Shown piece after piece: positions 18,543 through 27,274 of a stretch of DNA of 64,000 bases. The notes below the pieces were generated by a model that saw only the letters and a list, made by a program, of their open reading frames with translations, did not search any database and was not told the DNA's origin. The stretch's first letter is position 1, and every line of letters starts with the position of its first letter. The DNA is from Pseudomonas sp. Seg1. Its GTDB lineage: Bacteria; Pseudomonadota; Gammaproteobacteria; Pseudomonadales; Pseudomonadaceae. The DNA lies in NCBI RefSeq assembly GCF_018326005.1, contig NZ_AP021903.1, positions 1,242,001 through 1,306,000 on the forward strand. The letters run 5' to 3'. Position numbers and translations under genes: made by a program.

Positions 18543-19295
18543 GTGGCTAACTTGCGCGTAGAAGTGATCAGTTTGTTTCCCGAGATGTTTTCCGCCATCG
18601 GCGACTACGGCATCACCAGTCGAGCGGTCAAACAGGGGCTCTTGCAGCTGACCTGTTGGAATCCGCGGGATTACACGACGGATCGGCATCACACTGTGGA
18701 CGATCGCCCGTTTGGCGGTGGTCCGGGCATGGTGATGAAGATCAAGCCCCTGGAAGATGCTCTGGTTCAGGCCAAGGCAGCAGCCGGGGAGGCGGCGAAG
18801 GTGATTTACCTGTCCCCCCAAGGCCGTCAACTGAATCAGTCGGCGGTACGCGAGTTGGCGAAATCGGATGCATTGATCCTGATTGCCGGCCGCTATGAAG
18901 GCATTGACGAGCGCTTTATTGAGGCTCATGTCGATGAAGAGTGGTCAATTGGTGACTATGTGTTGTCTGGCGGTGAGCTGCCGGCCATGGTCCTGATCGA
19001 TGCGGTTACACGACTGCTGCCTGGAGCTTTAGGGCATGCGGATTCCGCTGAGGAAGATTCCTTTACGGATGGTCTGCTGGATTGCCCGCACTACACCCGA
19101 CCTGAGGTGTATGCGGATCAGCGTGTTCCCGACGTGTTGCTAAGTGGCAATCACGCGCATATCCGGCGTTGGCGTTTACAGCAGTCCCTTGGTAGGACCT
19201 TTGAACGACGCGCCGATCTTCTGGAAAGCCGCTCGCTTTCTGGAGAAGAGAAGAAGCTGCTCGAGGAATACATCCGCGAGCGGGACGATAGTTAA
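18543..19295 (+). CDS. trmD: tRNA (guanine-37-N1)-methyltransferase
   Basis: Methylates G37 of tRNAs, preventing frameshifts. The 250 residues show the SPOUT trefoil-knot signatures [23 protein letters not shown] and [20 protein letters not shown]. It starts with GTG two bases after the rimM stop ([16 protein letters not shown]); the open frame extends upstream into rimM, but family alignment starts here. Confidence 0.97.
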   Translation: MANLRVEVISLFPEMFSAIGDYGITSRAVKQGLLQLTCWNPRDYTTDRHHTVDDRPFGGGPGMVMKIKPLEDALVQAKAAAGEAAKVIYLSPQGRQLNQSAVRELAKSDALILIAGRYEGIDERFIEAHVDEEWSIGDYVLSGGELPAMVLIDAVTRLLPGALGHADSAEEDSFTDGLLDCPHYTRPEVYADQRVPDVLLSGNHAHIRRWRLQQSLGRTFERRADLLESRSLSGEEKKLLEEYIRERDDS

Positions 19296-19340
19296 CAACG
19301 TATCGATGGTAGATCAGTTGATTTACCTTAGGAGCACAGC

Positions 19341-19691
19341 ATGACCAACAAAATCATCCTTGCACTCGAAGCAGAGCAGATGACCAAAGAAATCCCTACC
19401 TTTGCCCCAGGCGACACTATTGTCGTTCAGGTGAAAGTGAAGGAAGGCGATCGTTCCCGTCTGCAAGCGTTCGAAGGCGTTGTAATCGCCAAGCGTAACC
19501 GCGGCGTGAACAGTGCGTTCACCGTTCGTAAAATCTCCAACGGTGTTGGCGTAGAACGTACTTTCCAGACCTACTCCCCGCAGATCGACAGCATGGCTGT
19601 TAAACGTCGCGGTGACGTACGTAAAGCCAAGCTGTACTACCTGCGCGACCTGTCGGGTAAAGCAGCTCGCATCAAGGAAAAACTGGCTTAA
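19341..19691 (+). CDS. rplS: 50S ribosomal protein L19
   Basis: A 116-residue large-subunit protein at the 30S-50S interface ([30 protein letters not shown]). Last gene of the rpsP operon, preceded by AGGAG and followed by a clear terminator. Confidence 0.98.
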
Positions 19692-19708
19692 GTCCAGCTT
19701 CCGATGCA

Positions 19709-19738
19709 GAAAAAAGCAGCCTACGGGCTGCTTTTTTG
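19709..19738 (+). terminator. Rho-independent terminator of the rpsP operon
   Basis: Stem GCAGCC-TAC-GGGCTGC followed by a run of six T, 18 bp after the rplS stop. The A-run on the 5' side could let it work in both directions. Confidence 0.92.
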
Positions 19739-19782
19739 TTGCCTGCAATTTGTCCACAGCCATTTCGTTTCAGGCCAGAACC

Positions 19783-20196
19783 ATGACCACCCGTGACCAG
19801 GAAATCGAACGCCGTACCGAACTCTCGGTAACCCGCGTAACCAAAGCCGTCTTCCCGCCGACCACCAACCACCACAACACCCTGTTCGGCGGCACTGCGC
19901 TGGCGTGGATGGACGAAGTGTCGTTCATCACCGCCACGCGTTTTTGCCGTTTGCCGCTGGTGACGGTTTCGACTGATCGCATCGACTTCAACCACGCCAT
20001 CCCGGCCGGCTCGATCGTCGAACTGGTAGGGAAAGTGATCAAGGTCGGCAACACCAGCCTCAAGGTCGAGGTGGAAGTGTTTGTGGAAAGCATGAGTTGT
20101 GATGGGCGCGAAAAGGCGATCCATGGGCAGTTCAGCTTTGTTGCCATCGATGATGACAAGCGACCGGTGCCGGTGCTCCCGGGTTTTGCGGCCTGA
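19783..20196 (+). CDS. Acyl-CoA thioesterase, hotdog fold
   Basis: A 137-residue protein of the YciA/BFIT acyl-CoA hydrolase type: VFPPTTNHHNTLFGGTALAW followed by MDEVSFITATRF gives the hotdog helix with its catalytic Asp region, and the basic-rich tail is short. It hydrolyses acyl-CoA to free acid; chain preference is not readable. The ATG of MTTRDQEIERR is chosen because the upstream frame crosses the rplS terminator. Confidence 0.88.
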   Translation: MTTRDQEIERRTELSVTRVTKAVFPPTTNHHNTLFGGTALAWMDEVSFITATRFCRLPLVTVSTDRIDFNHAIPAGSIVELVGKVIKVGNTSLKVEVEVFVESMSCDGREKAIHGQFSFVAIDDDKRPVPVLPGFAA

Positions 20197-20207
20197 TCTG
20201 AAACCGC

Positions 20208-20306
20208 GTCGCGACCATCGCTGGCAAGCCAGCTCCCACAGGTTTTGTGTCGTTCACAACTTTTATGCACGACACGGACACTGTGGGAGCGGGCTTGCCC
20301 GCGATT
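20208..20306. repeat. REP doublet (inverted)
   Basis: ATCGCTGGCAAGCCAGCTCC near 20217 and GGGAGCGGGCTTGCCCGCGA ending near 20303 form an inverted pair between convergent genes. Confidence 0.8.
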
Positions 20307-20310
20307 GGAT

Positions 20311-22122
20311 TTAAGAGGCGCCGCTGGCCTCCGGCTGAATCAACGCCAGCAACGTCCACCCAGATCCCGGCTTCAACGTGGTCTCAGGCGTCACCACATG
20401 CACCCAACCACTGTCATCACGCATGAACAGCAGGGTCGCCCGATTGCCATGCAATGCCCGGTAATCCTCCCAGCCAAACCCTTCCGTCAATGCTGTGCTG
20501 TACAGCTCGGCGCCCTGGCCCATCTGGCTGGCCAGTTTCGCGTAGGTCAACGCCTCACTGCCCAACTGATTGCCACGATGCTCAAGGCTCGCGCGATGTT
20601 TGTCGCTGCGGCGGCTTTCATGACCGCTGGCCAAACCAAACAAACGATGATGTCCGAAGTCATGACGAAAGCGCATCGCCGCCAAGGTGTTTAGTTCGCC
20701 GGACGGTGACAACGCCAGCAAATGCCCCAACCCGACCAGATCCAAATGCGCATCGGCATGTTGCGAAGCCGGGTTGCCGAAGTAGGTCGGTAGCCCTTCC
20801 ATACGCGCCGCGCGAATATTTTCCCAGCTCGAATCGGTCAGCAAAACCCGGCTGCCCAGTTGTTGCAACGACTTGCCAAGCAAGCGCGAAGGCGCATTGG
20901 CGCCGACGATCAGGAAGCCACTCGGCGCCGGTTCCGCGACTTTGAGCAGGCGTGCCAACGGGCGTGCTGTAGCGCTTTGCAGCACCACGGTGCCGATGAT
21001 CACCGCAAAGGTCAGTGGCACCAGCAGCAACGCACCTTCATGGCCGGCCTCATCCAGGCGAATGGCAAAAATTGCCGACACTGCGGCCGCGACAATCCCT
21101 CGTGGTGCGATCCAGCACAAAAGTGCGCGCTCACGCCAACTCAGGCTGGAGCCCGCCGTGCTCATCACAACGTTCAGTGGCCGGGCGATCAATTGAATCA
21201 CCAACAACAAAATCAGCACCAGCGGACCCAGTCCAATCAAGGCGTTCAAGTCGAGGCGCGCCGCCAACAGAATGAACAGTCCGGAGATCAGCAGCACGCT
21301 GAGGTTTTCCTTGAAGTGCAGGATGTGCCGCACATCCACGCCTTTCATGTTGGCCAGCCACATGCCCATCAGCGTCACCGCCAACAATCCCGACTCATGC
21401 ATGACCTCGTTGGAGGCAATGAAAATCCCCAGTACCGCCGCCAGCGAGGCGAGGTTATGCAGGTACTCCGGCAGCCACTGCCGGCGGATCACCGTCCCTA
21501 ATAACCATCCACCGACAATCCCGAACGCCGCGCCACACAGAATCACCCCGCCGAAGGTCAACAGACTCTGCTTGAAACCATGGCCCTCAGCGCTGGCAAT
21601 GATGAAGCTGTAGACCACGACGGCGAGGAGGGCGCCGATCGGGTCAATGACAATGCCTTCCCATCGCAGAATATTGGCGATAGAGGCTTTCGGCCGCACT
21701 ACCCGCAGCATCGGCACGATCACTGTCGGGCCAGTCACCAGCGTCAGGCTGCCGAAAAGGATGGCCAGCATCCAGTCAAAGCCGAGCAAATAATGGGTGG
21801 CGACCGCGATGACGATCCAGGTTGAGATAGCTCCAATCGTCACCAGTCGATGAACAACGCTGCCAATCTCTTTCCATTCCGACAGATGCAGCGTCAGGCT
21901 GCCTTCGAACAGAATCAGCGCTACCGCCAGCGACACCAGCGGCATCAGCAACGGCCCGAACATTTCCTGTGGATCGAGCCAGCCCAGTACCGGGCCGGCC
22001 AGAATGCCGGTCAGCAACAAAAACAGAATCGCCGGCAATTTCAGGCGCCAGGCCAGCCACTGGCAACCCAGCGCCGCCACACCAATCCCGCCAAATGCCA
22101 ATAGGATTTGCTGCTCGTTCAT
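20311..22122 (-). CDS. CPA-type cation:proton antiporter with C-terminal TrkA-N-like domain
   Basis: A 603-residue protein. Residues about 1-385 form a 12-helix Na+/H+ exchanger domain (LPAILFLLLTGILAGPVLGW; LVTGPTVIVPMLRVVRP; IAPRGIVAAAVSAIFAIRL). The C-terminal 200 residues resemble the NAD-binding TrkA-N/RCK domain (FLIVGANAPSRLLGKSLQQL, RVLLTDSSWENIRAARMEGL). It exchanges Na+ or K+ for H+ at the inner membrane; which ion is not readable. Divergent from xerD, as in other pseudomonads. Confidence 0.87.
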   Translation of the reverse strand: MNEQQILLAFGGIGVAALGCQWLAWRLKLPAILFLLLTGILAGPVLGWLDPQEMFGPLLMPLVSLAVALILFEGSLTLHLSEWKEIGSVVHRLVTIGAISTWIVIAVATHYLLGFDWMLAILFGSLTLVTGPTVIVPMLRVVRPKASIANILRWEGIVIDPIGALLAVVVYSFIIASAEGHGFKQSLLTFGGVILCGAAFGIVGGWLLGTVIRRQWLPEYLHNLASLAAVLGIFIASNEVMHESGLLAVTLMGMWLANMKGVDVRHILHFKENLSVLLISGLFILLAARLDLNALIGLGPLVLILLLVIQLIARPLNVVMSTAGSSLSWRERALLCWIAPRGIVAAAVSAIFAIRLDEAGHEGALLLVPLTFAVIIGTVVLQSATARPLARLLKVAEPAPSGFLIVGANAPSRLLGKSLQQLGSRVLLTDSSWENIRAARMEGLPTYFGNPASQHADAHLDLVGLGHLLALSPSGELNTLAAMRFRHDFGHHRLFGLASGHESRRSDKHRASLEHRGNQLGSEALTYAKLASQMGQGAELYSTALTEGFGWEDYRALHGNRATLLFMRDDSGWVHVVTPETTLKPGSGWTLLALIQPEASGAS

Positions 22123-22229
22123 TGATGCTCCCTGTTCCTTGAAATAGCGGGCTATGAAAGACTAGCGGCCATTCCTACAGTTCACTCTACATTTGCGCAC
22201 AGCCCCGAGGTTGTGTGTCTTGAGCGCCC

Positions 22230-23126
22230 ATGCCTGCCATCGACCATCCCCTGATTGACCAATTCCTCGACGCCCTGTGGCTGGAAAAAGGCCTGTCCGA
22301 TAACACCCGAGGCGCCTATCGCAGTGATCTGGCGCTGTTCAACGGCTGGTTGCAGGAGAAAAACCTGGAGCTGATCAATGCTGGGCGCGAATTGATCCTC
22401 GATCACTTGGCCTGGCGTCTGGAGCAGAACTACAAACCACGTTCCACCGCGAGATTTCTTTCGGGTGTGCGTGGGTTTTATCGGTATTTGTTGCGGGAAA
22501 AGCTGATCACCGTAGATCCGACGTTGCGTGTCGACATGCCGCAGCTGGGCAGGCCGCTGCCCAAATCCCTGTCGGAAGCTGATGTGGAAGCGCTGCTCAA
22601 GGCGCCGGATCTGAGCGAAGCCATCGGCCAGCGTGATCGTGCCATGCTTGAAGTGCTGTATGCCTGCGGTCTGCGCGTGACCGAGCTGGTGAGCCTGACC
22701 CTGGAGCAGGTCAACCTGCGTCAGGGCGTGCTGCGGGTGATGGGCAAGGGCAGCAAGGAACGGCTGGTGCCGATGGGCGAGGAGGCGATTGTCTGGATCG
22801 AGCGCTATATGCGCGATGGCCGCGGCGAATTGCTCGGCGGCCGTCCCAGCGATGTGCTGTTCCCCAGTCAGCGCGGCGAGCAGATGACGCGCCAAACGTT
22901 TTGGCACCGGATCAAGCATTGGGCCAAGGTCGCCGGGATCGGCAAGTCGCTGTCGCCGCATACCTTGCGCCATGCGTTTGCCACGCACCTGCTTAACCAT
23001 GGCGCCGACTTGCGCGTGGTGCAGATGCTGCTGGGGCACAGTGACCTTTCGACCACCCAGATCTATACCCATGTCGCCCGCGCCCGATTGCAAGACCTGC
23101 ACGCCAAACATCACCCGCGCGGTTGA
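22230..23126 (+). CDS. xerD: Tyrosine recombinase XerD
   Basis: With XerC resolves chromosome dimers at dif under FtsK control. The 298 residues contain an N-terminal SAM-like core-binding domain (about 6-90) and the catalytic domain with Arg149, Lys173, His244, Arg247, His270 and the nucleophile Tyr279 (TTQIYTHVARARL). The order xerD-dsbC-hom-thrC is the Pseudomonas core order, which supports XerD rather than XerC. Confidence 0.96.
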   Translation: MPAIDHPLIDQFLDALWLEKGLSDNTRGAYRSDLALFNGWLQEKNLELINAGRELILDHLAWRLEQNYKPRSTARFLSGVRGFYRYLLREKLITVDPTLRVDMPQLGRPLPKSLSEADVEALLKAPDLSEAIGQRDRAMLEVLYACGLRVTELVSLTLEQVNLRQGVLRVMGKGSKERLVPMGEEAIVWIERYMRDGRGELLGGRPSDVLFPSQRGEQMTRQTFWHRIKHWAKVAGIGKSLSPHTLRHAFATHLLNHGADLRVVQMLLGHSDLSTTQIYTHVARARLQDLHAKHHPRG

Positions 23127-23154
23127 TGCACCCTTCAATGTTGGAATAATTACC

Positions 23155-23287
23155 TGTGGTGAGGGGATTTATCCCCGATGGGCTGGGCAGCAGCCCCAGG
23201 CTCGGCTTGTTCGGTTTTTCTGATAGACCGGGGTGGACGGTTTCAGGGCTGCTTCGCAACCCATCGGGGATAAATCCCCTCGCCACA
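23155..23287. repeat. Long inverted repeat between xerD and dsbC
   Basis: TGTGGTGAGGGGATTTATCC (23155 on) is matched by the reverse complement ending CCCCTCGCCACA near 23287; a shorter inner match (CAGCCC/GGGCTG) continues the stem. The remaining part of the 346-bp gap (23288-23472) should carry the dsbC promoter but shows nothing decisive. Confidence 0.75.
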
Positions 23288-23472
23288 ATAATGTGTGTCA
23301 GCTGCACATGTATGAGGGTGTGGCAGGTGCACATGAATCTGTGGCGACAGGCGCATTCGGCCACCGTGACCTTATGTGTTAGGCTTTGCCGGTTTGCACG
23401 ATGGACGGTTATGACCCGGTGTTCCGGCACGGGCGTTCTGACCGATCCATTTGTCCGCCTTCAGGAGTTCTC

Positions 23473-24204
23473 ATGCGTCTGACCCAGATTTTCGCCGCCG
23501 CAGCCATTGCGTTGGTCAGCACCTTTGCCGTCGCCGATGACGCGGCCGACAAAGCGATTCGTCAAAGCCTGGAAAAACTCGAACTCGAGGTTCCGGTAGA
23601 AAGCATCAATGCCAGCCCGTTGCCGGGCATGTACGAAGTCAAGCTCAAGGGCAGCCGCGTGCTGTACGCCAGCGCTGACGGTCAGTACATCGTTCAGGGT
23701 TACCTGTTCCAGCTCAAGGACGGCAAACCGGTCAACCTGACCGAGAAAGCCGAGCGCGTCGGCATCTCCAAACTGATCAACGCCATCCCGGTGGCCGAAA
23801 CCGTGGTCTATCCGGCCGTGGGCGAGACCAAATCGTTCATCACCGTGTTCACCGACACCACCTGCCCGTACTGCCACAAACTGCACGCCGAAGTGCCTGA
23901 GCTGAACAAGCGCGGCATTGAAGTGCGCTATGTAGCGTTCCCGCGCCAGGGCCTCGGCTCGCCGGGTGACGAGCAGTTGCAAGCCGTGTGGTGCTCGAAA
24001 GACAAGAAAGCCGCCATGGACAAAATGGTCGATGGCAAGGAAATCAAGGCCGCCAAGTGCGATAACCCGGTTTCCAAACAGTTCGCCCTCGGTCAGTCGA
24101 TCGGTGTGAACGGCACACCGGCCATCGTTTTGGCTGACGGACAAGTCATTCCGGGCTACCAGCCTGCGCCACAAGTCGCCAAACTGGCGCTGGGCGCGAA
24201 GTAA
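23473..24204 (+). CDS. dsbC: Periplasmic thiol:disulfide isomerase
   Basis: Reshuffles wrong disulfides in the periplasm. The 243-residue precursor has a signal peptide (MRLTQIFAAAAIALVSTFAVA, cut near 21), an N-terminal dimerisation domain (about 22-85) and a thioredoxin domain with active site C131-PY-C134 (TDTTCPYCHKLHAE) and the structural pair WCSKDKK..AAKC. The CPYC dipeptide is usual for DsbC in Pseudomonas. AGGAG precedes the chosen ATG. Confidence 0.95.
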   Translation: MRLTQIFAAAAIALVSTFAVADDAADKAIRQSLEKLELEVPVESINASPLPGMYEVKLKGSRVLYASADGQYIVQGYLFQLKDGKPVNLTEKAERVGISKLINAIPVAETVVYPAVGETKSFITVFTDTTCPYCHKLHAEVPELNKRGIEVRYVAFPRQGLGSPGDEQLQAVWCSKDKKAAMDKMVDGKEIKAAKCDNPVSKQFALGQSIGVNGTPAIVLADGQVIPGYQPAPQVAKLALGAK

Positions 24205-24334
24205 TTCGCATCGTCACGGTCAGCCTTGACGATCATGGTCCGGCAGCCACATCGCCGGGCCATTAATTGAGAGCCGCGAGCATGCGGTTGTTTTCCGGCC
24301 GACCCAGCGTCGGCCGTTTTATGGGGAGTTCACA

Positions 24335-25639
24335 GTGAATCCGGTCAAAGTAGGCATCTGTGGGTTAGGGACCGTCGGTGGCGGTACCTTCAACGTACTT
24401 CAGCGCAACGCCGAGGAAATTGCTCGTCGTGCCGGGCGTGGGATCGAAGTGGCACAAATTGCCATGCGCACGCCAAAGCCTCAGTTCCAGACGACCGGTA
24501 TTGCGATTACCAACGATGTCTTCGAAGTGGCCACGAACCCTGAGATCGACATCGTCATAGAGCTGATGGGCGGCTACACCGTTGCCCGCGAGCTGGTACT
24601 CAAGGCCATCGAGAATGGCAAGCATGTGGTCACCGCGAACAAGGCTCTGATTGCCGTTCACGGTAATGAAATTTTCGCCAAGGCCCGCGAGAAAGGCGTG
24701 ATTGTGGCGTTTGAAGCGGCCGTGGCCGGCGGCATTCCGGTGATCAAGGCGATCCGTGAAGGCCTGTCCGCCAACCGCATCAACTGGGTCGCCGGGATCA
24801 TCAACGGCACCGGCAACTTCATCCTCACCGAAATGCGTGAGAAGGGCCGTACCTTCGAAGACGTGCTGGCCGAGGCGCAGGCTCTGGGTTACGCCGAAGC
24901 CGATCCGACCTTCGACGTTGAAGGCATCGACGCGGCGCACAAGCTGACGATTCTGGCCTCCATTGCGTTCGGTATTCCGCTGCAATTCGACAAGGCTTAC
25001 ACCGAAGGCATCACCAAACTGACCACCGCCGACGTCAACTACGCCGAAGCGCTGGGCTACCGCATCAAGCACCTCGGTGTGGCCCGCAGCACCGCTACCG
25101 GCATCGAGCTGCGCGTACACCCGACGCTGATCCCGGCCGATCGTCTGATCGCCAACGTCAACGGCGTGATGAACGCGGTAATGGTTAACGGCGATGCTGC
25201 CGGTTCGACGCTGTTCTACGGCGCTGGCGCTGGCATGGAGCCAACCGCATCTTCGGTGATCGCCGATCTGGTGGACGTGGTTCGCGCCATGACCTCCGAC
25301 CCGGAAAACCGCGTACCGCACCTGGCCTTCCAGCCGGACTCGCTGTCGGCCCATCCGATCCTGCCGATCGAAGCCTGCGAAAGCGCTTACTACCTGCGCA
25401 TTCAGGCCAAGGACCATCCGGGCGTACTGGCTCAGGTGGCGAGCATCCTTTCGGAGCGTGGCATCAACATCGAGTCGATCATGCAGAAGGAAGTCGAGGA
25501 ACACGACGGTCTGGTGCCGATGATCCTGCTGACCCACCGTGTGGTCGAGCAGCGCATCAACGATGCCATCGCCGCCCTCGAAGCCCTGGCTGGCGTGAAC
25601 GGTCCGGTTGTACGGATCCGCGTCGAACACTTGAATTAA
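24335..25639 (+). CDS. hom: Homoserine dehydrogenase
   Basis: Reduces aspartate semialdehyde to homoserine, feeding threonine and methionine synthesis. The 434 residues contain an NAD(P) domain (VKVGICGLGTVGGGTFNVLQ), the catalytic domain (GIINGTGNFILTEM; AEADPTFDVEGIDAAHKL) and a C-terminal ACT domain from about 350 (YYLRIQAKDHPGVLAQVASI), which fits feedback control by threonine. Starts with GTG after GGGGAG. Followed by thrC. Confidence 0.97.
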   Translation: MNPVKVGICGLGTVGGGTFNVLQRNAEEIARRAGRGIEVAQIAMRTPKPQFQTTGIAITNDVFEVATNPEIDIVIELMGGYTVARELVLKAIENGKHVVTANKALIAVHGNEIFAKAREKGVIVAFEAAVAGGIPVIKAIREGLSANRINWVAGIINGTGNFILTEMREKGRTFEDVLAEAQALGYAEADPTFDVEGIDAAHKLTILASIAFGIPLQFDKAYTEGITKLTTADVNYAEALGYRIKHLGVARSTATGIELRVHPTLIPADRLIANVNGVMNAVMVNGDAAGSTLFYGAGAGMEPTASSVIADLVDVVRAMTSDPENRVPHLAFQPDSLSAHPILPIEACESAYYLRIQAKDHPGVLAQVASILSERGINIESIMQKEVEEHDGLVPMILLTHRVVEQRINDAIAALEALAGVNGPVVRIRVEHLN

Positions 25640-25648
25640 CACCAGCGG

Positions 25649-25725
25649 CAAGTTTCAAGCTTCAAGCTGCAAGTAAAAGCACAGCCGCTTTTCACTTGTA
25701 GCTTGCAGCTCAAAGCTTGTAGCTC
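25649..25725. repeat. Inverted repeat between hom and thrC
   Basis: CAAGTTTCAAGCTTCAAGCT (25649 on) and AGCTTGCAGCTCAAAGCTTG (toward 25719) are complementary arms around a short GC-rich loop; they belong to an AGCTTGCAGCTTG-rich repeat class. The stem could attenuate or stabilise the hom-thrC transcript. Confidence 0.65.
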
Positions 25726-25744
25726 AAACCGAAGGTTTGAAATC

Positions 25745-27154
25745 ATGCGTTACATCAGTACCCGCGGCCAGGCACCGGCCCTGAATTTCGAAGACGTCCT
25801 GCTGGCCGGTCTCGCCACCGACGGCGGTCTGTACGTCCCGGAAAACCTGCCACGTTTCACCCAGGAAGAAATCGCTTCCTGGGCCGGCCTGCCGTATCAC
25901 GAGCTGGCCTTCCGCGTCATGCGCCCATTTGTTACCGGCAGCATCCCTGACGCCGACTTCAAAAAGATCCTCGAAGAAACCTACGGCGTGTTCTCGCACA
26001 GCGCCGTCGCGCCGTTGCGTCAACTGAACGGTAACGAGTGGGTGCTGGAGCTGTTCCACGGCCCGACCCTGGCGTTCAAGGACTTCGCCCTGCAACTGCT
26101 CGGTCGCCTGCTCGATTACGTGCTGGAAAAGCGCGGCGAGCGGGTGGTCATCGTCGGCGCCACTTCCGGTGATACCGGCTCGGCTGCCATCGAAGGCTGC
26201 AAACACTGCGAAAACGTCGACATCTTCATCCTGCACCCGCACAACCGCGTGTCCGAAGTGCAGCGTCGGCAGATGACCACGATTTTCGGCGAGAACATCC
26301 ACAACATCGCCATCGAAGGCAACTTCGATGACTGCCAGGAAATGGTCAAGGCGAGCTTCGCCGACCAGAGCTTCCTCAAAGGCACACGTCTGGTGGCGGT
26401 GAATTCGATCAACTGGGCGCGGATCATGGCCCAGATCGTCTACTACTTCCACGCAGCCTTGCAGTTGGGCGGCCCGGCACGCTCGGTGTCGTTCTCGGTA
26501 CCGACCGGCAACTTCGGCGACATCTTCGCCGGTTACCTGGCGCGCAACATGGGCCTGCCGATCAACCAGTTGATCGTCGCCACCAACCGCAACGACATCC
26601 TGCACCGTTTCATGAGCGGCAATCAGTACGTCAAGGAAACCTTGCACGCCACGCTGTCGCCGTCGATGGACATCATGGTTTCGTCGAACTTCGAACGTCT
26701 GCTGTTCGACCTGCACGGTCGCAACGGTGCGGCGATTGCCGGTCTGATGGACTCGTTCAAGAAGGACGGCAGCTTCAGCGTCGAGCAAGAGCGCTGGACT
26801 GAAGCGCGCAAACTGTTCGACTCGCTGGCCGTGGACGATGCGCAAACCTGCGAGACCATCGCCGAAGTCTACGAGCAGTGCGGTGAAGTGCTGGATCCGC
26901 ACACCGCCATTGGCGTCAAGGCTGCGCGCGAGTGCCGCCGTAGCCTGGACATCCCGATGGTGATCCTGGGGACTGCTCACCCGGTGAAATTCCCCGACGC
27001 GGTGGAAAAAGCCGGTGTAGGAAAAGCTCTCGAACTACCTGCACATCTTTCTGATTTGTTTGAGCGAAACGAGCGCTGCACCGTTCTGCCAAACGAGCTG
27101 AAAGCCGTGCAAGCCTTTGTCAGCCAGCATGGCAACCGCGGCAAGCCACTTTAA
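25745..27154 (+). CDS. thrC: Threonine synthase
   Basis: PLP enzyme that converts O-phosphohomoserine to threonine. The 469 residues show the PLP lysine K112 (GPTLAFKDFALQL), the phosphate-binding SGDTGSAAIEG and the long-form C-terminus seen in gamma-proteobacterial enzymes. The ATG of MRYISTRGQAP fits the family start; an upstream frame of 14 codons lies in repeat DNA. Downstream of hom, probably co-transcribed. Confidence 0.97.
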   Translation: MRYISTRGQAPALNFEDVLLAGLATDGGLYVPENLPRFTQEEIASWAGLPYHELAFRVMRPFVTGSIPDADFKKILEETYGVFSHSAVAPLRQLNGNEWVLELFHGPTLAFKDFALQLLGRLLDYVLEKRGERVVIVGATSGDTGSAAIEGCKHCENVDIFILHPHNRVSEVQRRQMTTIFGENIHNIAIEGNFDDCQEMVKASFADQSFLKGTRLVAVNSINWARIMAQIVYYFHAALQLGGPARSVSFSVPTGNFGDIFAGYLARNMGLPINQLIVATNRNDILHRFMSGNQYVKETLHATLSPSMDIMVSSNFERLLFDLHGRNGAAIAGLMDSFKKDGSFSVEQERWTEARKLFDSLAVDDAQTCETIAEVYEQCGEVLDPHTAIGVKAARECRRSLDIPMVILGTAHPVKFPDAVEKAGVGKALELPAHLSDLFERNERCTVLPNELKAVQAFVSQHGNRGKPL

Positions 27155-27178
27155 GCCTGCCAAAGCTGTCACATTTTG

Positions 27179-27205
27179 AAGCCCGTCTCCTGACGGGCTT
27201 TTTTG
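27179..27205 (+). terminator. Rho-independent terminator after thrC
   Basis: AAGCCCGTC-TCCT-GACGGGCTT followed by T-run, 24 bp after the thrC stop. Confidence 0.92.
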
Positions 27206-27274
27206 TTTCTGCTGCCACACTGCTCGGGTTTTCACCCATGAAGGACGGGTGAGTCGATCACGAAGGATGTGGCA

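Noticed and set aside
23155..23287. dif site near xerD
   Set aside because: The inverted repeat is a general intergenic repeat; the 28-bp dif pattern with two XerC/D half-sites is not visible.
24365..25651. 428-codon minus-strand frame opposite hom
   Set aside because: Antisense shadow of homoserine dehydrogenase.
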